Of a DNA stretch of 64,000 nt, positions 8,438 to 16,432 are shown piece by piece; position 1 is the first letter of the stretch; each line of letters starts with the position of its first letter. The stretch comes from Lichenicoccus sp964242335. Lineage in GTDB: Bacteria > Pseudomonadota > Alphaproteobacteria > Acetobacterales > Acetobacteraceae. Below the pieces are notes generated by a model that worked only from the letters and a program-made list of their open reading frames with translations, made no database searches and was not told the origin of the DNA. The DNA lies in NCBI GenBank assembly GCA_964242335.1, contig CAXTAY010000005.1:62001-126000 (forward strand), given 5' to 3'. The position numbers and the translations under genes were made by a program.

Positions 8438-9541
8438 ATGCCACAGCCGATCGCGTTCGGGCTGCCCTCGGACCGGGGAGGCAAGGATCTCGGGATCTTC
8501 ATGCCGATCGCCAACGGCGGCTGGATCCTGTCCTCGACCACGCCGACGATCGACGGCTCCTACGAGTACAACCGCCGCGCCGCCCTGCTCGCCGAGCAGA
8601 TCGGCCTCGACTTCATCATGTCGATGGCGAAGTTCCGCGGCTATGGCGGCGCGACCCAGCACTGGCGCAGCTCGCTCGACAGCCTGGTGCTGATGTCGGC
8701 ACTCGCCGCGCAGACCGAGCGGGTCAAGATCTGGACCACCTTCCACACGCTGCTGCAGAACCCCGCGGTCGCCGCCAAGATGATCGCGACGCTGGACCAG
8801 GTCAGCCACGGCCGCGCCGGCCTCAACGTGGTGCCGGGCGCCTATCGCGGCGAGTTCGAGCAGATGGGCGCCTGGCCCTGCGAGATCGACCACGACCAGC
8901 GCTACGAGCTCGCCACCGAGTGGCTGCACGCGGTCAAGCGGCTCTGGGCCGAGCCGTCGGTCACCCAGCACGGCCGCTACTTCACCCTCGATGACTGCCA
9001 GTCCGAACCGAAGCCGGTGCAGCGGCCGCGCCCGTTCCTGGTCGCGGCCGGGATGTCGGAGCGCGGCATGCGCTTCACCGTCGAGGAGACCGACGCGATC
9101 TTCATCGGCGGCCGCGACGACGACGAGCTGCGCAGCGTCAGCCTGCGCGCCAAGCAGATGGCGCGCGCCGCCGGCCGCAGCCTGCGCACCTACGCGATGC
9201 TGATCCTGGTGATCGAGGACAGCGACGACGAGGCGGCGTCGACGCTGGCGCGGTTCCGCGACGGCTTCGACGAGGAGGCGTTCCGCGGCATGCTGCGCTC
9301 GTACGGCATGATCGACGCCGAGATCGGCCGCGAGAACGCTTTCACCGCGCGGGCGCGCTCCGGGATCACCGCACCGCACGCGGCGGGCAGCCCGCAGACC
9401 ATCACCCGTCGCATGACCGAGCTGCTGGAGGGCGCCACGCTGGACGGGATGATGCTGATCTTTCCCGATTACGACGCCGGCCTGCGCCGCTTCGCCGCCG
9501 CGATCCTGCCGGCGCTGCGCCAGCGCTTCGCGGTGTCATGA
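8438..9541 (+). CDS. RutA-like LLM-class flavin-dependent monooxygenase
   Basis: 367-aa luciferase-like monooxygenase (TIM barrel, reduced FMN and O2). The N-terminal block GIFMPIANGGWILS, then YNRRAALLAEQIGLDF and MAKFRGYGG, matches the pattern of RutA (pyrimidine oxygenase, which opposes VPIGNNGW and KLRGFGG), more closely than bacterial luciferase or the sulfone monooxygenase SfnG. Further family blocks are AATLDQVSHGRAGLNVV-like flavin-contact residues and the EYEQMG-like segment (FEQMGAWP). Known RutA opens the uracil ring to a ureidoacrylate peracid. The start follows ACGAGGAG by about 9 nt, and the stop overlaps the next ATG (ATGA). No flavin reductase gene (RutF-like) is present, so reduced FMN must come from elsewhere. 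Ring opening of an N-heterocycle is a reasonable inference, not proven. Confidence 0.87.
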   Translation: MPQPIAFGLPSDRGGKDLGIFMPIANGGWILSSTTPTIDGSYEYNRRAALLAEQIGLDFIMSMAKFRGYGGATQHWRSSLDSLVLMSALAAQTERVKIWTTFHTLLQNPAVAAKMIATLDQVSHGRAGLNVVPGAYRGEFEQMGAWPCEIDHDQRYELATEWLHAVKRLWAEPSVTQHGRYFTLDDCQSEPKPVQRPRPFLVAAGMSERGMRFTVEETDAIFIGGRDDDELRSVSLRAKQMARAAGRSLRTYAMLILVIEDSDDEAASTLARFRDGFDEEAFRGMLRSYGMIDAEIGRENAFTARARSGITAPHAAGSPQTITRRMTELLEGATLDGMMLIFPDYDAGLRRFAAAILPALRQRFAVS

Positions 9542-10824
9542 CCGCCGAGCTGCTGGCGCGCATCGATGCGGCCCTCGACCCCGACGAGCTGCGGGCGCTG
9601 GTGCTGGAGCTGAGCGCGATCCCGTCGGGACAGGGGCAGGAGGCGGAGGCCGGCGAGTACGTGTTCCGCTGGATGCATCGCGAAGGCTTCGCGCCGCGCC
9701 GGGTGGCGGCGGTGCCGCACCGCTTCAGCGTGGTCGGCAGCTATGGCGGGCGCGACCAGGGCGGACGCGACCTGCTGTTCAGCGCGCATCTCGATACCGA
9801 GGGGCCGCTCGGCGGCCACGGCGACAGCTACCGCGAGCGGCCCGGCACGCCGCCGCCGGAGGCGGTGCGGATCGAGGACGGCGTGTTCCACGGTGCCGCG
9901 ATCGCCAACGATCGCGGCCCGATGAGCTGCTTCCTGATGGCCGCCAAGGCGCTGCGCCGGGCCGGCATCGGGCTCGCCGGTACCCTGCACCTCACCGCCT
10001 GCCCCGGCGAGATCGGACCGGACCCGGTCGAGGAGGTGGAGGGGGTCGCCAACTCCGGCAAGGACGTGGGCGCGCTCTACATGCTGCACCATGGCGGGGT
10101 GTCGCCGGACTACATGATCGCCGCCGAGGGCACCGATTTCGGCTTCACCTCGGTCGGCGGCGGCTACGCCATCTTCCGGATCCGGCTGTTCGGTAGCGCG
10201 GTGTTCACGCCGGTGCTCGACAGCCCGGCCGCGCCGCGCGCGCACCCCAACCCGATCTACCACCTCGGCGAGGCGATCGCGGCGCTGAACCGCTGGGGCC
10301 GCGAGTACGAGCGCGCGCACCGCTTCGAGACCGCCTGGGGCGTCTGCGTGCCGAAGGTGCAGATCGGCGCGGTGCGCGGCGGCGTGCCGCACGCGATCGG
10401 CGGCGGCAGCGCGGTCTGCGCGCTCTATGTCGAGGTCGGGCTGACGCCGGCGAGCCGGCTGCAGGCGGTGCGTCGCGAGATCGCAGCGGCGCTGGCGGCG
10501 GCCGGCTTCGACGATTTCGAGCTGCAGCCGGTGGCGGTGCGGCACGGAGGCGCCGCCGACGAGGCGGAGATCGCGCCGCTCCGCCACGCCCTCGACGGGG
10601 CGCTGCGGGCGGTGCGCGGCGAGACGCTGCGTCCGGCGCATCCGGTGTATGCCTCGATGTGGCGCGACCACAACGTGTTCAACATGAACCGGGTGCCGGC
10701 GGCGACGATCGGGCCGCCGCGGCACCGGCCCAGCCTCGGCGACTTCATCGACTGCACCAGGCTCTACGCGCTCGCCGCGATCGCGGTGTGCGGGCTCTCT
10801 GACACGGAGGAACGGCGACCATGA
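9538..10824 (+). CDS. M20-like metallohydrolase (ArgE/DapE/carboxypeptidase fold) with altered metal site
   Basis: 428-aa protein with the M20 amidohydrolase/peptidase organisation. The first metal ligand motif HLD is in FSAHLDTEG (residues about 82-84), Glu ligands are plausible in CPGEIG and AAEGTD, and a late His follows GPPRHRPSLG. The bridging-Asp segment, normally D-x-K-G, reads ANDRGP here, so the expected bridging Asp appears as Asn. This could mean a mononuclear or divergent enzyme. A dimerisation/lid insertion lies between about 220 and 340. Substrates in the family are N-acyl or N-carbamoyl amino acids and short peptides. Both ends overlap neighbours by 4 nt, so it is translationally coupled inside the catabolic operon and likely hydrolyses an amide intermediate. 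Confidence 0.8.
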   Translation: MTAELLARIDAALDPDELRALVLELSAIPSGQGQEAEAGEYVFRWMHREGFAPRRVAAVPHRFSVVGSYGGRDQGGRDLLFSAHLDTEGPLGGHGDSYRERPGTPPPEAVRIEDGVFHGAAIANDRGPMSCFLMAAKALRRAGIGLAGTLHLTACPGEIGPDPVEEVEGVANSGKDVGALYMLHHGGVSPDYMIAAEGTDFGFTSVGGGYAIFRIRLFGSAVFTPVLDSPAAPRAHPNPIYHLGEAIAALNRWGREYERAHRFETAWGVCVPKVQIGAVRGGVPHAIGGGSAVCALYVEVGLTPASRLQAVRREIAAALAAAGFDDFELQPVAVRHGGAADEAEIAPLRHALDGALRAVRGETLRPAHPVYASMWRDHNVFNMNRVPAATIGPPRHRPSLGDFIDCTRLYALAAIAVCGLSDTEERRP

Positions 10825-11633
10825 GCAATCAACCGATCGAGGTGCGGCCGCTGACGCGGCGGATCGGCGCCGAGATCCACGGCGTCGACCTGTCGCAACC
10901 GCTCGAGCCCTCGCGGCGCGAGGCGATGCACCAGGCGCTGATGCGGCACCAGGTGATCTTCTTCCGCGACCAGTCGCTGAGCCACGACGACCACGAGCGC
11001 GTCGGCCGCGCCTTCGGCGAGCTCGCGATCCATAGCGGCGTGCCCGGCCTGCCGGGCCATCCCGAGATCGTCGCGATCCACGCCGACGCCGATTCGAAGT
11101 ACGTCGCCGGCGAGACCTGGCATTCCGACCTGAGCTGCAACGCCGAGCCGCCGATGGGCAGCATGCTCTATCTGCCGATCGTGCCCGAGGTGGGCGGCGA
11201 CACCCTGTTCGCCAGCATGTACGAGGCCTACGACGCGCTGTCCGAGCCGATGAAGACGTACCTGCACGGGCTGACCGCGACCCATGACGGCGAGCACGTC
11301 TATCGCTCGATGACACCGGACCTGAGCAAGCGCTTCCCCTGCAACAGCCATCCGGTGGTGCGCACCCATCCGGTGACCGACCGCAAGTGCCTCTACGTCA
11401 ACTCCTCCTACGTCACCAGGATCGACCAGCTGCCCAAGCCGGAGAGCGACGCCATCCTGCAGTTCCTCTACGTGCACTGCATGAACCCGAACTTCCAGGT
11501 GCGCTTCCGCTGGCGGCCCGGCTCGGTCGCGTTCTGGGATAATCGCTGCACCCAGCACATGGCGGTGTGGGACTACTTCCCCGAGCTGCGCTCCGGCTAC
11601 CGCGTCACCATCGCCGGCGACCGCCCGTTCTAG
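10821..11633 (+). CDS. TauD/TfdA-family Fe(II)/2-oxoglutarate dioxygenase (copy 2)
   Basis: 270-aa dioxygenase close in layout to TauD: N-terminal IGAEIHGVDLSQPL, iron ligands HSD in TWHSDLSC (near residue 100), LGGDTLF-like block (VGGDTLFASMYEAYDAL), distal His in CTQHMAVWDY and 2-oxoglutarate-binding Arg in SGYRVTIAGDRPF. Of the two paralogues in the island this one looks more like canonical taurine/2,4-D-type enzymes; copy 1 at 1667 is longer and more divergent. The ATG overlaps the stop of the M20 gene, and the Rieske gene starts 32 nt downstream, placing it inside the operon. Substrate unknown; hydroxylation next to a heteroatom, with spontaneous C-N, C-O or C-S cleavage, is the usual chemistry. 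Confidence 0.9.
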   Translation: MSNQPIEVRPLTRRIGAEIHGVDLSQPLEPSRREAMHQALMRHQVIFFRDQSLSHDDHERVGRAFGELAIHSGVPGLPGHPEIVAIHADADSKYVAGETWHSDLSCNAEPPMGSMLYLPIVPEVGGDTLFASMYEAYDALSEPMKTYLHGLTATHDGEHVYRSMTPDLSKRFPCNSHPVVRTHPVTDRKCLYVNSSYVTRIDQLPKPESDAILQFLYVHCMNPNFQVRFRWRPGSVAFWDNRCTQHMAVWDYFPELRSGYRVTIAGDRPF

Positions 11634-11665
11634 ATCGATCTCGCCACGCCGACAGAGGACCGAGC

Positions 11666-12859
11666 ATGACCGCGCGCGTACTGGACGATGCCTTCTTCGA
11701 GGGACTGCAGAGCTCGATCCTGCCGACCGAGCAGGCGGAGAGCCTGCCGCCGCTGTGCTACACAGATGCCGACTTCTACGAGTTCGAGAAGCGCGCGGTG
11801 TTCGACCGCGAGTGGCTCTGCGTCGGTCGAGAATCCTGGGTCGCCGAACCGGAGCAGTATTTCACCACCGCCATCGTCGGCGAGCCGATCCTGGTCGCGC
11901 GCGACCGCGGCGGCGTGCTGCGGGCGATGTCGAGCGTGTGCCAGCATCGCGGCATGCTGGTGGCGGAGGGGCACGGCAGCCGGGGCGCCTTCGTCTGCCC
12001 CTACCACCACTGGACCTACGGGCTCGACGGCACGCTGATCGGCGCCCCGGCGATGGGGCGCTCCTGCGGCTTCGACAAGTCGGCCGGCGGCCTGCCGAGC
12101 TTTCGGGTCGAGGTCTGGCAGGGCTTCGTGTTCATCAACTTCGACCGGGACGCCGCCCCGCTGGCGCCCCGGCTCGAGGCGGTGTCGCAGGTGCTCAAGC
12201 CCTACCGGCTCGGCAAGGCGGAGGGACCGCGTCCGGGCGAGGCGCCGCAGTATGCCTGGAACTGGAAGGTGATGTTCGAGAACAACAACGACGGCTACCA
12301 CGCCAACAAGCTGCATCACGGCGTGCTGCACGATTTCGTCCCCAGCCACCTCGCGAGTTTCCCCGAGCTGCCGCCGGACAGCGCCGGCTACTACCGGCTG
12401 AACGGCACGCTGCACGCCGATGCCAGCTTCAATGCGACGCAGCGGGCGCTGCTGCCGGTGTTCCCCGGCCTCGGCGAGGTCGAGCGCAACCGGATGGTGT
12501 TCGCCAACCTGCCGCCGACGCTATCGCTGGTGCTGACCAGCGACATGGTGATCTACATGATCCTGCGCGCCGACGGGCCGGAGACGCACCGCATGGACCA
12601 GGGCGTGCTGGTGGCGCCGGGCGCGATGCTGGATCCCTCGTTCGGCCATCGCATGGCGATGAACATGGCGGCCGCGATGGAGATCGTCGCCCAGGACCTG
12701 CATGTCGATGCGCTGGTGCAGGTCGGGCTGCGCTCCCGCTTCGCGCCGCGCGGCCGCTATTCCTGGCAGGAGGGCGCGCAGCGCGCCTTCAACGCCTGGC
12801 TGGTGCCGCGCTACCGCGACGCCTGGGCGGCGAGCCGCTCCGGCTCACGGGCGGCCTGA
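11666..12859 (+). CDS. Rieske non-heme iron oxygenase, alpha subunit
   Basis: 397-aa oxygenase component. The Rieske [2Fe-2S] ligands are Cys92-x-His94 in CQHRG and Cys111-x2-His114 in CPYHHWTY; the mononuclear iron site is marked by NNNDGYHANKLHH, with His212 and His217 and the bridging Asp209 that relays electrons between subunits. The length is that of a single-component alpha subunit; no beta subunit, ferredoxin or reductase gene is found nearby. ATG 11666 follows AGAGGA by about 6 nt; a longer frame upstream overlaps the dioxygenase and is rejected. Reactions in the family include ring dihydroxylation, monohydroxylation and N- or O-demethylation. Between a TauD and a cysteine hydrolase it probably carries out an oxidative step on the island's substrate. 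Confidence 0.92.
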   Translation: MTARVLDDAFFEGLQSSILPTEQAESLPPLCYTDADFYEFEKRAVFDREWLCVGRESWVAEPEQYFTTAIVGEPILVARDRGGVLRAMSSVCQHRGMLVAEGHGSRGAFVCPYHHWTYGLDGTLIGAPAMGRSCGFDKSAGGLPSFRVEVWQGFVFINFDRDAAPLAPRLEAVSQVLKPYRLGKAEGPRPGEAPQYAWNWKVMFENNNDGYHANKLHHGVLHDFVPSHLASFPELPPDSAGYYRLNGTLHADASFNATQRALLPVFPGLGEVERNRMVFANLPPTLSLVLTSDMVIYMILRADGPETHRMDQGVLVAPGAMLDPSFGHRMAMNMAAAMEIVAQDLHVDALVQVGLRSRFAPRGRYSWQEGAQRAFNAWLVPRYRDAWAASRSGSRAA

Positions 12860-12864
12860 GGCCG

Positions 12865-13512
12865 ATGCCGGCGACGGCGGACCTCGCCGCCATGCTGTCG
12901 GCCGCCAGGACGGCGCTGCTGGTGGTCGACGTGCAGTCCGACTTCGCCGCCCCGGAGGGCGCGATGGGCCGGATCGGGCACGACCTGTCCGCCGCCGCCG
13001 CGGCGGTCGGGCGCATCGGGCCGCTGCTCGCGGGCGCGCGCGCCGCCGGTGCCACGGTCGCGTTCGCCCGCGTGGTCAGCCGGCCGGAGACCGACACCGA
13101 GGCGCTGCGGCTGTTCATGCTGCGGCGCGGGCGCGACCCGGCGACCGCGCTGGCGATCTGCCGCGACGGCACCCCGGGTGCGGCGTACTACCGGGTGGCA
13201 CCCGAGCCGGGCGAGCTGCAGGTCGAGAAGACGCTGTTCAGCTGCTTCGTCGGCACCGGGCTCGACGCGCTGCTGCGCGCCCGCGGCATCGACACGCTGC
13301 TGCTCTGCGGCCTGACCACGGATTGCTGCGTCGACTGCACCGCGCGCGACGCCTTCCACCGCGGCTACAACGTGTTCATCGCCGCCGACGCCTGCGCCGC
13401 CTACGACGACGAGACCCACCGCGCCGCCCTGCACGGCCTGGCCAAGAACTGCGCGCTGCTGGTTGGGACCGATGCGGTGGCCGCGGCCTGGCGGTCGGCG
13501 CGCGCGGCATGA
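12865..13512 (+). CDS. Isochorismatase-like cysteine hydrolase (copy 2)
   Basis: 215-aa paralogue of the enzyme at 6149. The triad is Asp in LVVDVQSDF (near residue 24), Lys in VEKTLFSCF (near 124) and Cys in TTDCCVDCT (near 157). The ATG lies 5 nt past the Rieske stop, and the stop overlaps the amidohydrolase start (ATGA), so it is coupled to both. The two copies agree over most of their length but differ in the N-terminal extension and around LRLFMLRRG versus LRLLHQRTG, which could alter substrate entry. Expected activity is hydrolysis of an amide, ureido or carbamoyl group; the specific compound cannot be told. Confidence 0.9.
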   Translation: MPATADLAAMLSAARTALLVVDVQSDFAAPEGAMGRIGHDLSAAAAAVGRIGPLLAGARAAGATVAFARVVSRPETDTEALRLFMLRRGRDPATALAICRDGTPGAAYYRVAPEPGELQVEKTLFSCFVGTGLDALLRARGIDTLLLCGLTTDCCVDCTARDAFHRGYNVFIAADACAAYDDETHRAALHGLAKNCALLVGTDAVAAAWRSARAA

Positions 13513-14915
13513 TCGCGGCGCAGATGGCGCCGGCCGACCGGCAGGTCGACCTGCTGCTGACCCACGCCCTGATCGTGACCCTCGATGCCGGGCGGCGCAT
13601 CCTGAGCGACGGCGCCCTGGCGGTGCGCGGCGACCGCATCGTCGCGGTCGGCAAGACCCACGAGCTGCGGCGGGACTTCGACGCCAAGCAGGTCATCGAT
13701 GCCGGCCGCTTCGTCATCGTCCCCGGCCTGGTCAACGCCCACATCCACGTCACCGGCGAGCCGCTGACCCGCGGCTGCGCCCCCGACGACGTCGATTTCA
13801 ACACGCTCATCTTCGACTGGCTGTCGCCGGTGCACTTCGCCCACACCCCCGCCGACGAGAAGCTCGCGGCACAGTTCGCAGCACTGGAGATGCTGCGCAC
13901 CGGCACCACCTGCTTCCTCGACGCCGGCACCTGCTGCTTCCTCGACCAGGTGGTCGAGGGGATGGAGTCGATGGGGATACGCGGCCGCCTCGGACGTTGG
14001 TCGTGGGACGGGCTGGACGCGCCGATGAGTGCCCCGACCGGCGTCGTCGTCGACGGGCTGCAGCGTCAGCTCGAGCGCTATCCGGCCGGCCCCGACCGCA
14101 GGCTGTCCGCCTGGCCGATCCTGATCGGCCACTACACCTGCACCGACGCGCTGTGGCAGGCGGCCAAGGCGCTGGCCGACGAACACGGCGCCGGGCTCGC
14201 CTTCCATATGAGCCCGGTGCCGGACGACGCCGCCTGGTTCCTGGAGCGGCACGGCCGCCGGCCGTTCCAGCATCTCGCCGAGCTCGGCGTGCTGAGCCGC
14301 AACGTCGTCGCCACCCACGCCGTGCATCTCGACGCCTCCGAGGTGGCGCTGCTGGGCGCTGCCGGCGCCAGCGTCGCGCACTGCCCGATGACCGCGCTGC
14401 GCGGCGCCTACGGCGCGACCACGCTGGGGCGGTTCCCCGAGCTGGTCGCGGCCGGCGCCAACCTGGCACTGGGCAGCGACGGCAGCAACGACAGCAACAG
14501 TGCGGACCTGCACCGCGCCATGTTCCTGCTGGCCGGGATGTCGAAGGACGCCCGGCGCGACCCGACCCTGTTCCCCGCGCACCAGGCGATCGAGCACGCC
14601 ACCCTGGGCGGCGCCAGGGCGCTGCTGCTGGAAGACCAGATCGGCAGCCTGGAGCCGGGCAAGAAGGCCGATTTCGTGCTGCACGACATCGACCGGCCGG
14701 AATGGAGGCCGCTGCTCAACGTGGTGAACCAGCTGGTCTGGTCGGTCGACGGGCGCAGCGTGCACAGCGTCTGGGTCGACGGCGTCCGGGTGGTGGAGAA
14801 CTACCGCTCGACCATGATCGACGAGGACAGGCTGTACGCCGAGGTCGAGGCCGCCGGCCGGCGCATCCTGGGTGCGGCAGGGCTGCCGGACGCGGCGCGC
14901 TGGACGACCTCGTGA
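13509..14915 (+). CDS. Metal-dependent amidohydrolase, triazine hydrolase/nucleobase deaminase type
   Basis: 468-aa amidohydrolase-superfamily enzyme. It has a small beta-sandwich N-terminal part (DLLLTHALIVTLD) and a TIM barrel with the metal ligands His78-x-His80 in VNAHIHVTGEP. Later barrel ligands are plausibly His in AFHMSPV and ATHAVHLD, and Asp in LALGSDGSND. The closing LGGARAL, IGSLEPGKKADFVL and VWVDGVRVVEN segments are typical of the AtzB/TrzN, guanine deaminase and S-adenosylhomocysteine deaminase group. These enzymes replace an amino, chloro or alkylthio group on an N-heteroaromatic ring with hydroxyl, at a single Zn or Fe site. It is the last gene of the operon. This gene gives the best hint that the island's substrate contains a nitrogen heterocycle. 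Confidence 0.87.
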   Translation: MIAAQMAPADRQVDLLLTHALIVTLDAGRRILSDGALAVRGDRIVAVGKTHELRRDFDAKQVIDAGRFVIVPGLVNAHIHVTGEPLTRGCAPDDVDFNTLIFDWLSPVHFAHTPADEKLAAQFAALEMLRTGTTCFLDAGTCCFLDQVVEGMESMGIRGRLGRWSWDGLDAPMSAPTGVVVDGLQRQLERYPAGPDRRLSAWPILIGHYTCTDALWQAAKALADEHGAGLAFHMSPVPDDAAWFLERHGRRPFQHLAELGVLSRNVVATHAVHLDASEVALLGAAGASVAHCPMTALRGAYGATTLGRFPELVAAGANLALGSDGSNDSNSADLHRAMFLLAGMSKDARRDPTLFPAHQAIEHATLGGARALLLEDQIGSLEPGKKADFVLHDIDRPEWRPLLNVVNQLVWSVDGRSVHSVWVDGVRVVENYRSTMIDEDRLYAEVEAAGRRILGAAGLPDAARWTTS

Positions 14916-14925
14916 GTGTGCGCCC

Positions 14926-16422
14926 TCAGCGCGGCAGCCGGCACGCGTCGAGGATCAGGAAGTGCGGCCGCGCCTGCAGCAGTGCCGCACCGGCGTGTCG
15001 CGGCAGGAAGCCGCCGGGATACAGCACCGTCAGGTAGACGCCGCGGAAGCGCTGCGCCGCACAGATCGCGGCCAGGCTCGCCGCGGAGGCGCGCAGCTGC
15101 GCCGCGTCGGTCAGGTTCCAGGGCTGGGTCAGCGACGCGTCCGCCGGGCGCAGCGCGATCGGCTGCTGTGCCGGGTTGGCGAACAGCGACGGCACGAACA
15201 GGTCGCGGAAGGCGACCTCCGTCGCGAGCGAGCTGAGCGGCGGCGACCAGATCTGCTGCCAGCGCAGCGAGGGCAGCGGGATCCCGTAGGCCGTCATCAT
15301 CACGCTGCCAGCCGGCAGCGTCGCGGTGCGCTGCCGGTAGTCGCGGAACACCCCGCCCGCCGCGTGCCAGCACGCCGCCAGCACCAGCGTTCGCGCCAGC
15401 ACCGCGGCGGTCGCCCATCGTGCGGCGCGTGGCGCGGGATCGAGACGCAGCGCGGCCGCGAGCAGCAGCAGCGGCAGGATCGCGAGCCGGGTATCCAGCA
15501 CCGAGCCGGTGCCGATCCGCTCCGGGGCGGCCAGCACCAGCAGCACCAGCGCCGCCACCGCCGCGGCCGGCGCGGCCGACAGCCGCGGCCGGGCGCACCA
15601 GGCCGCCGCCACGCAGACCAGCAGTGCGGCGAGGCTGGCGGCGTCCTGCCACAGGCTGCCGCCGAGCAGCACGCGGGCGAACAGCGTGAGCTTGCGCAGC
15701 GCCAGGCCGCGCGGCCCGGACCCCGCGAAGTGCAGCGAGAAATCGTGTCCGGTGCCGCCCGGCAGCGCGTGCAGCAGGCTGCCGACCACCAGCAGTGCCG
15801 CCGCCGGCGAGGCGGCGTCGAGGATCCGGTCGCGCACCGGTACGGCAGCGCGTGGATCACGCAGCGCGAAGCAGCCGAGCAGCAGGATCCAGGCGACCGC
15901 GACCACGACGTGGGCGAACAGCAGCACCGCGGCCCCCGCGGCGGCGAGCGCGATCCGGCGCCACCGCCGGGGCGCGGCGCCGAGCCACAGCGCCAGCAGG
16001 CCGAGCATCAGCCCGATCGCGAGCATGTAGTTGACCAGGCCCCAGAACAGCGCGTTGCAGTCGAACAGCAGGATCGCGAAGGCCGGCTTGAACGCGTCCG
16101 CGGCGCCGAGCGCGCGGGCGCAGGCGAGGAAGCCCACGACGAAGCAGAGGTAGGTCAGCACCAGGAACAGCTGCGCCGCCGCCTCGACCGGCAGGCCGAT
16201 GCGGGTCAGTGCCAGCACGCCGAGATCGAGCGCCGCACCCGGCAGCAGGAAGCCGGACAGGCGGAAATGCGCGCTCCAGAACGGATCGCCGCGCAGCAGC
16301 CCGATCAGCACGTGGATCCGCGCGACGTGGTTCGGCCAGTCCTGCAGCGGCGCCGGCCGCGCCGCCAGCAGCGGCAGCGCGCCCACCGCCACGACCGGCA
16401 GCACGACGGGGAGGCGGCTCAC
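14926..16422 (-). CDS. Polytopic membrane protein, function unknown
   Basis: 498-aa protein of roughly a dozen hydrophobic segments, with Ala/Leu-rich helices from the first residues and a soluble C-terminal tail of about 120 aa. Near the start it has LQDWPNHVARI between the first two segments, a polar loop with Asp and His like the first periplasmic loop of GT-C glycosyltransferases and related lipid-linked-sugar enzymes; I infer such a fold but cannot confirm it. The start codon is GTG at 16422. It is 10 nt downstream of the sterol-desaturase-type gene on the same strand, so the two probably form an operon, and it converges with the amidohydrolase. No known family name can be given with confidence. 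Confidence 0.75.
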   Translation of the reverse strand: MSRLPVVLPVVAVGALPLLAARPAPLQDWPNHVARIHVLIGLLRGDPFWSAHFRLSGFLLPGAALDLGVLALTRIGLPVEAAAQLFLVLTYLCFVVGFLACARALGAADAFKPAFAILLFDCNALFWGLVNYMLAIGLMLGLLALWLGAAPRRWRRIALAAAGAAVLLFAHVVVAVAWILLLGCFALRDPRAAVPVRDRILDAASPAAALLVVGSLLHALPGGTGHDFSLHFAGSGPRGLALRKLTLFARVLLGGSLWQDAASLAALLVCVAAAWCARPRLSAAPAAAVAALVLLVLAAPERIGTGSVLDTRLAILPLLLLAAALRLDPAPRAARWATAAVLARTLVLAACWHAAGGVFRDYRQRTATLPAGSVMMTAYGIPLPSLRWQQIWSPPLSSLATEVAFRDLFVPSLFANPAQQPIALRPADASLTQPWNLTDAAQLRASAASLAAICAAQRFRGVYLTVLYPGGFLPRHAGAALLQARPHFLILDACRLPR

Positions 16423-16432
16423 CGATGCGGGT

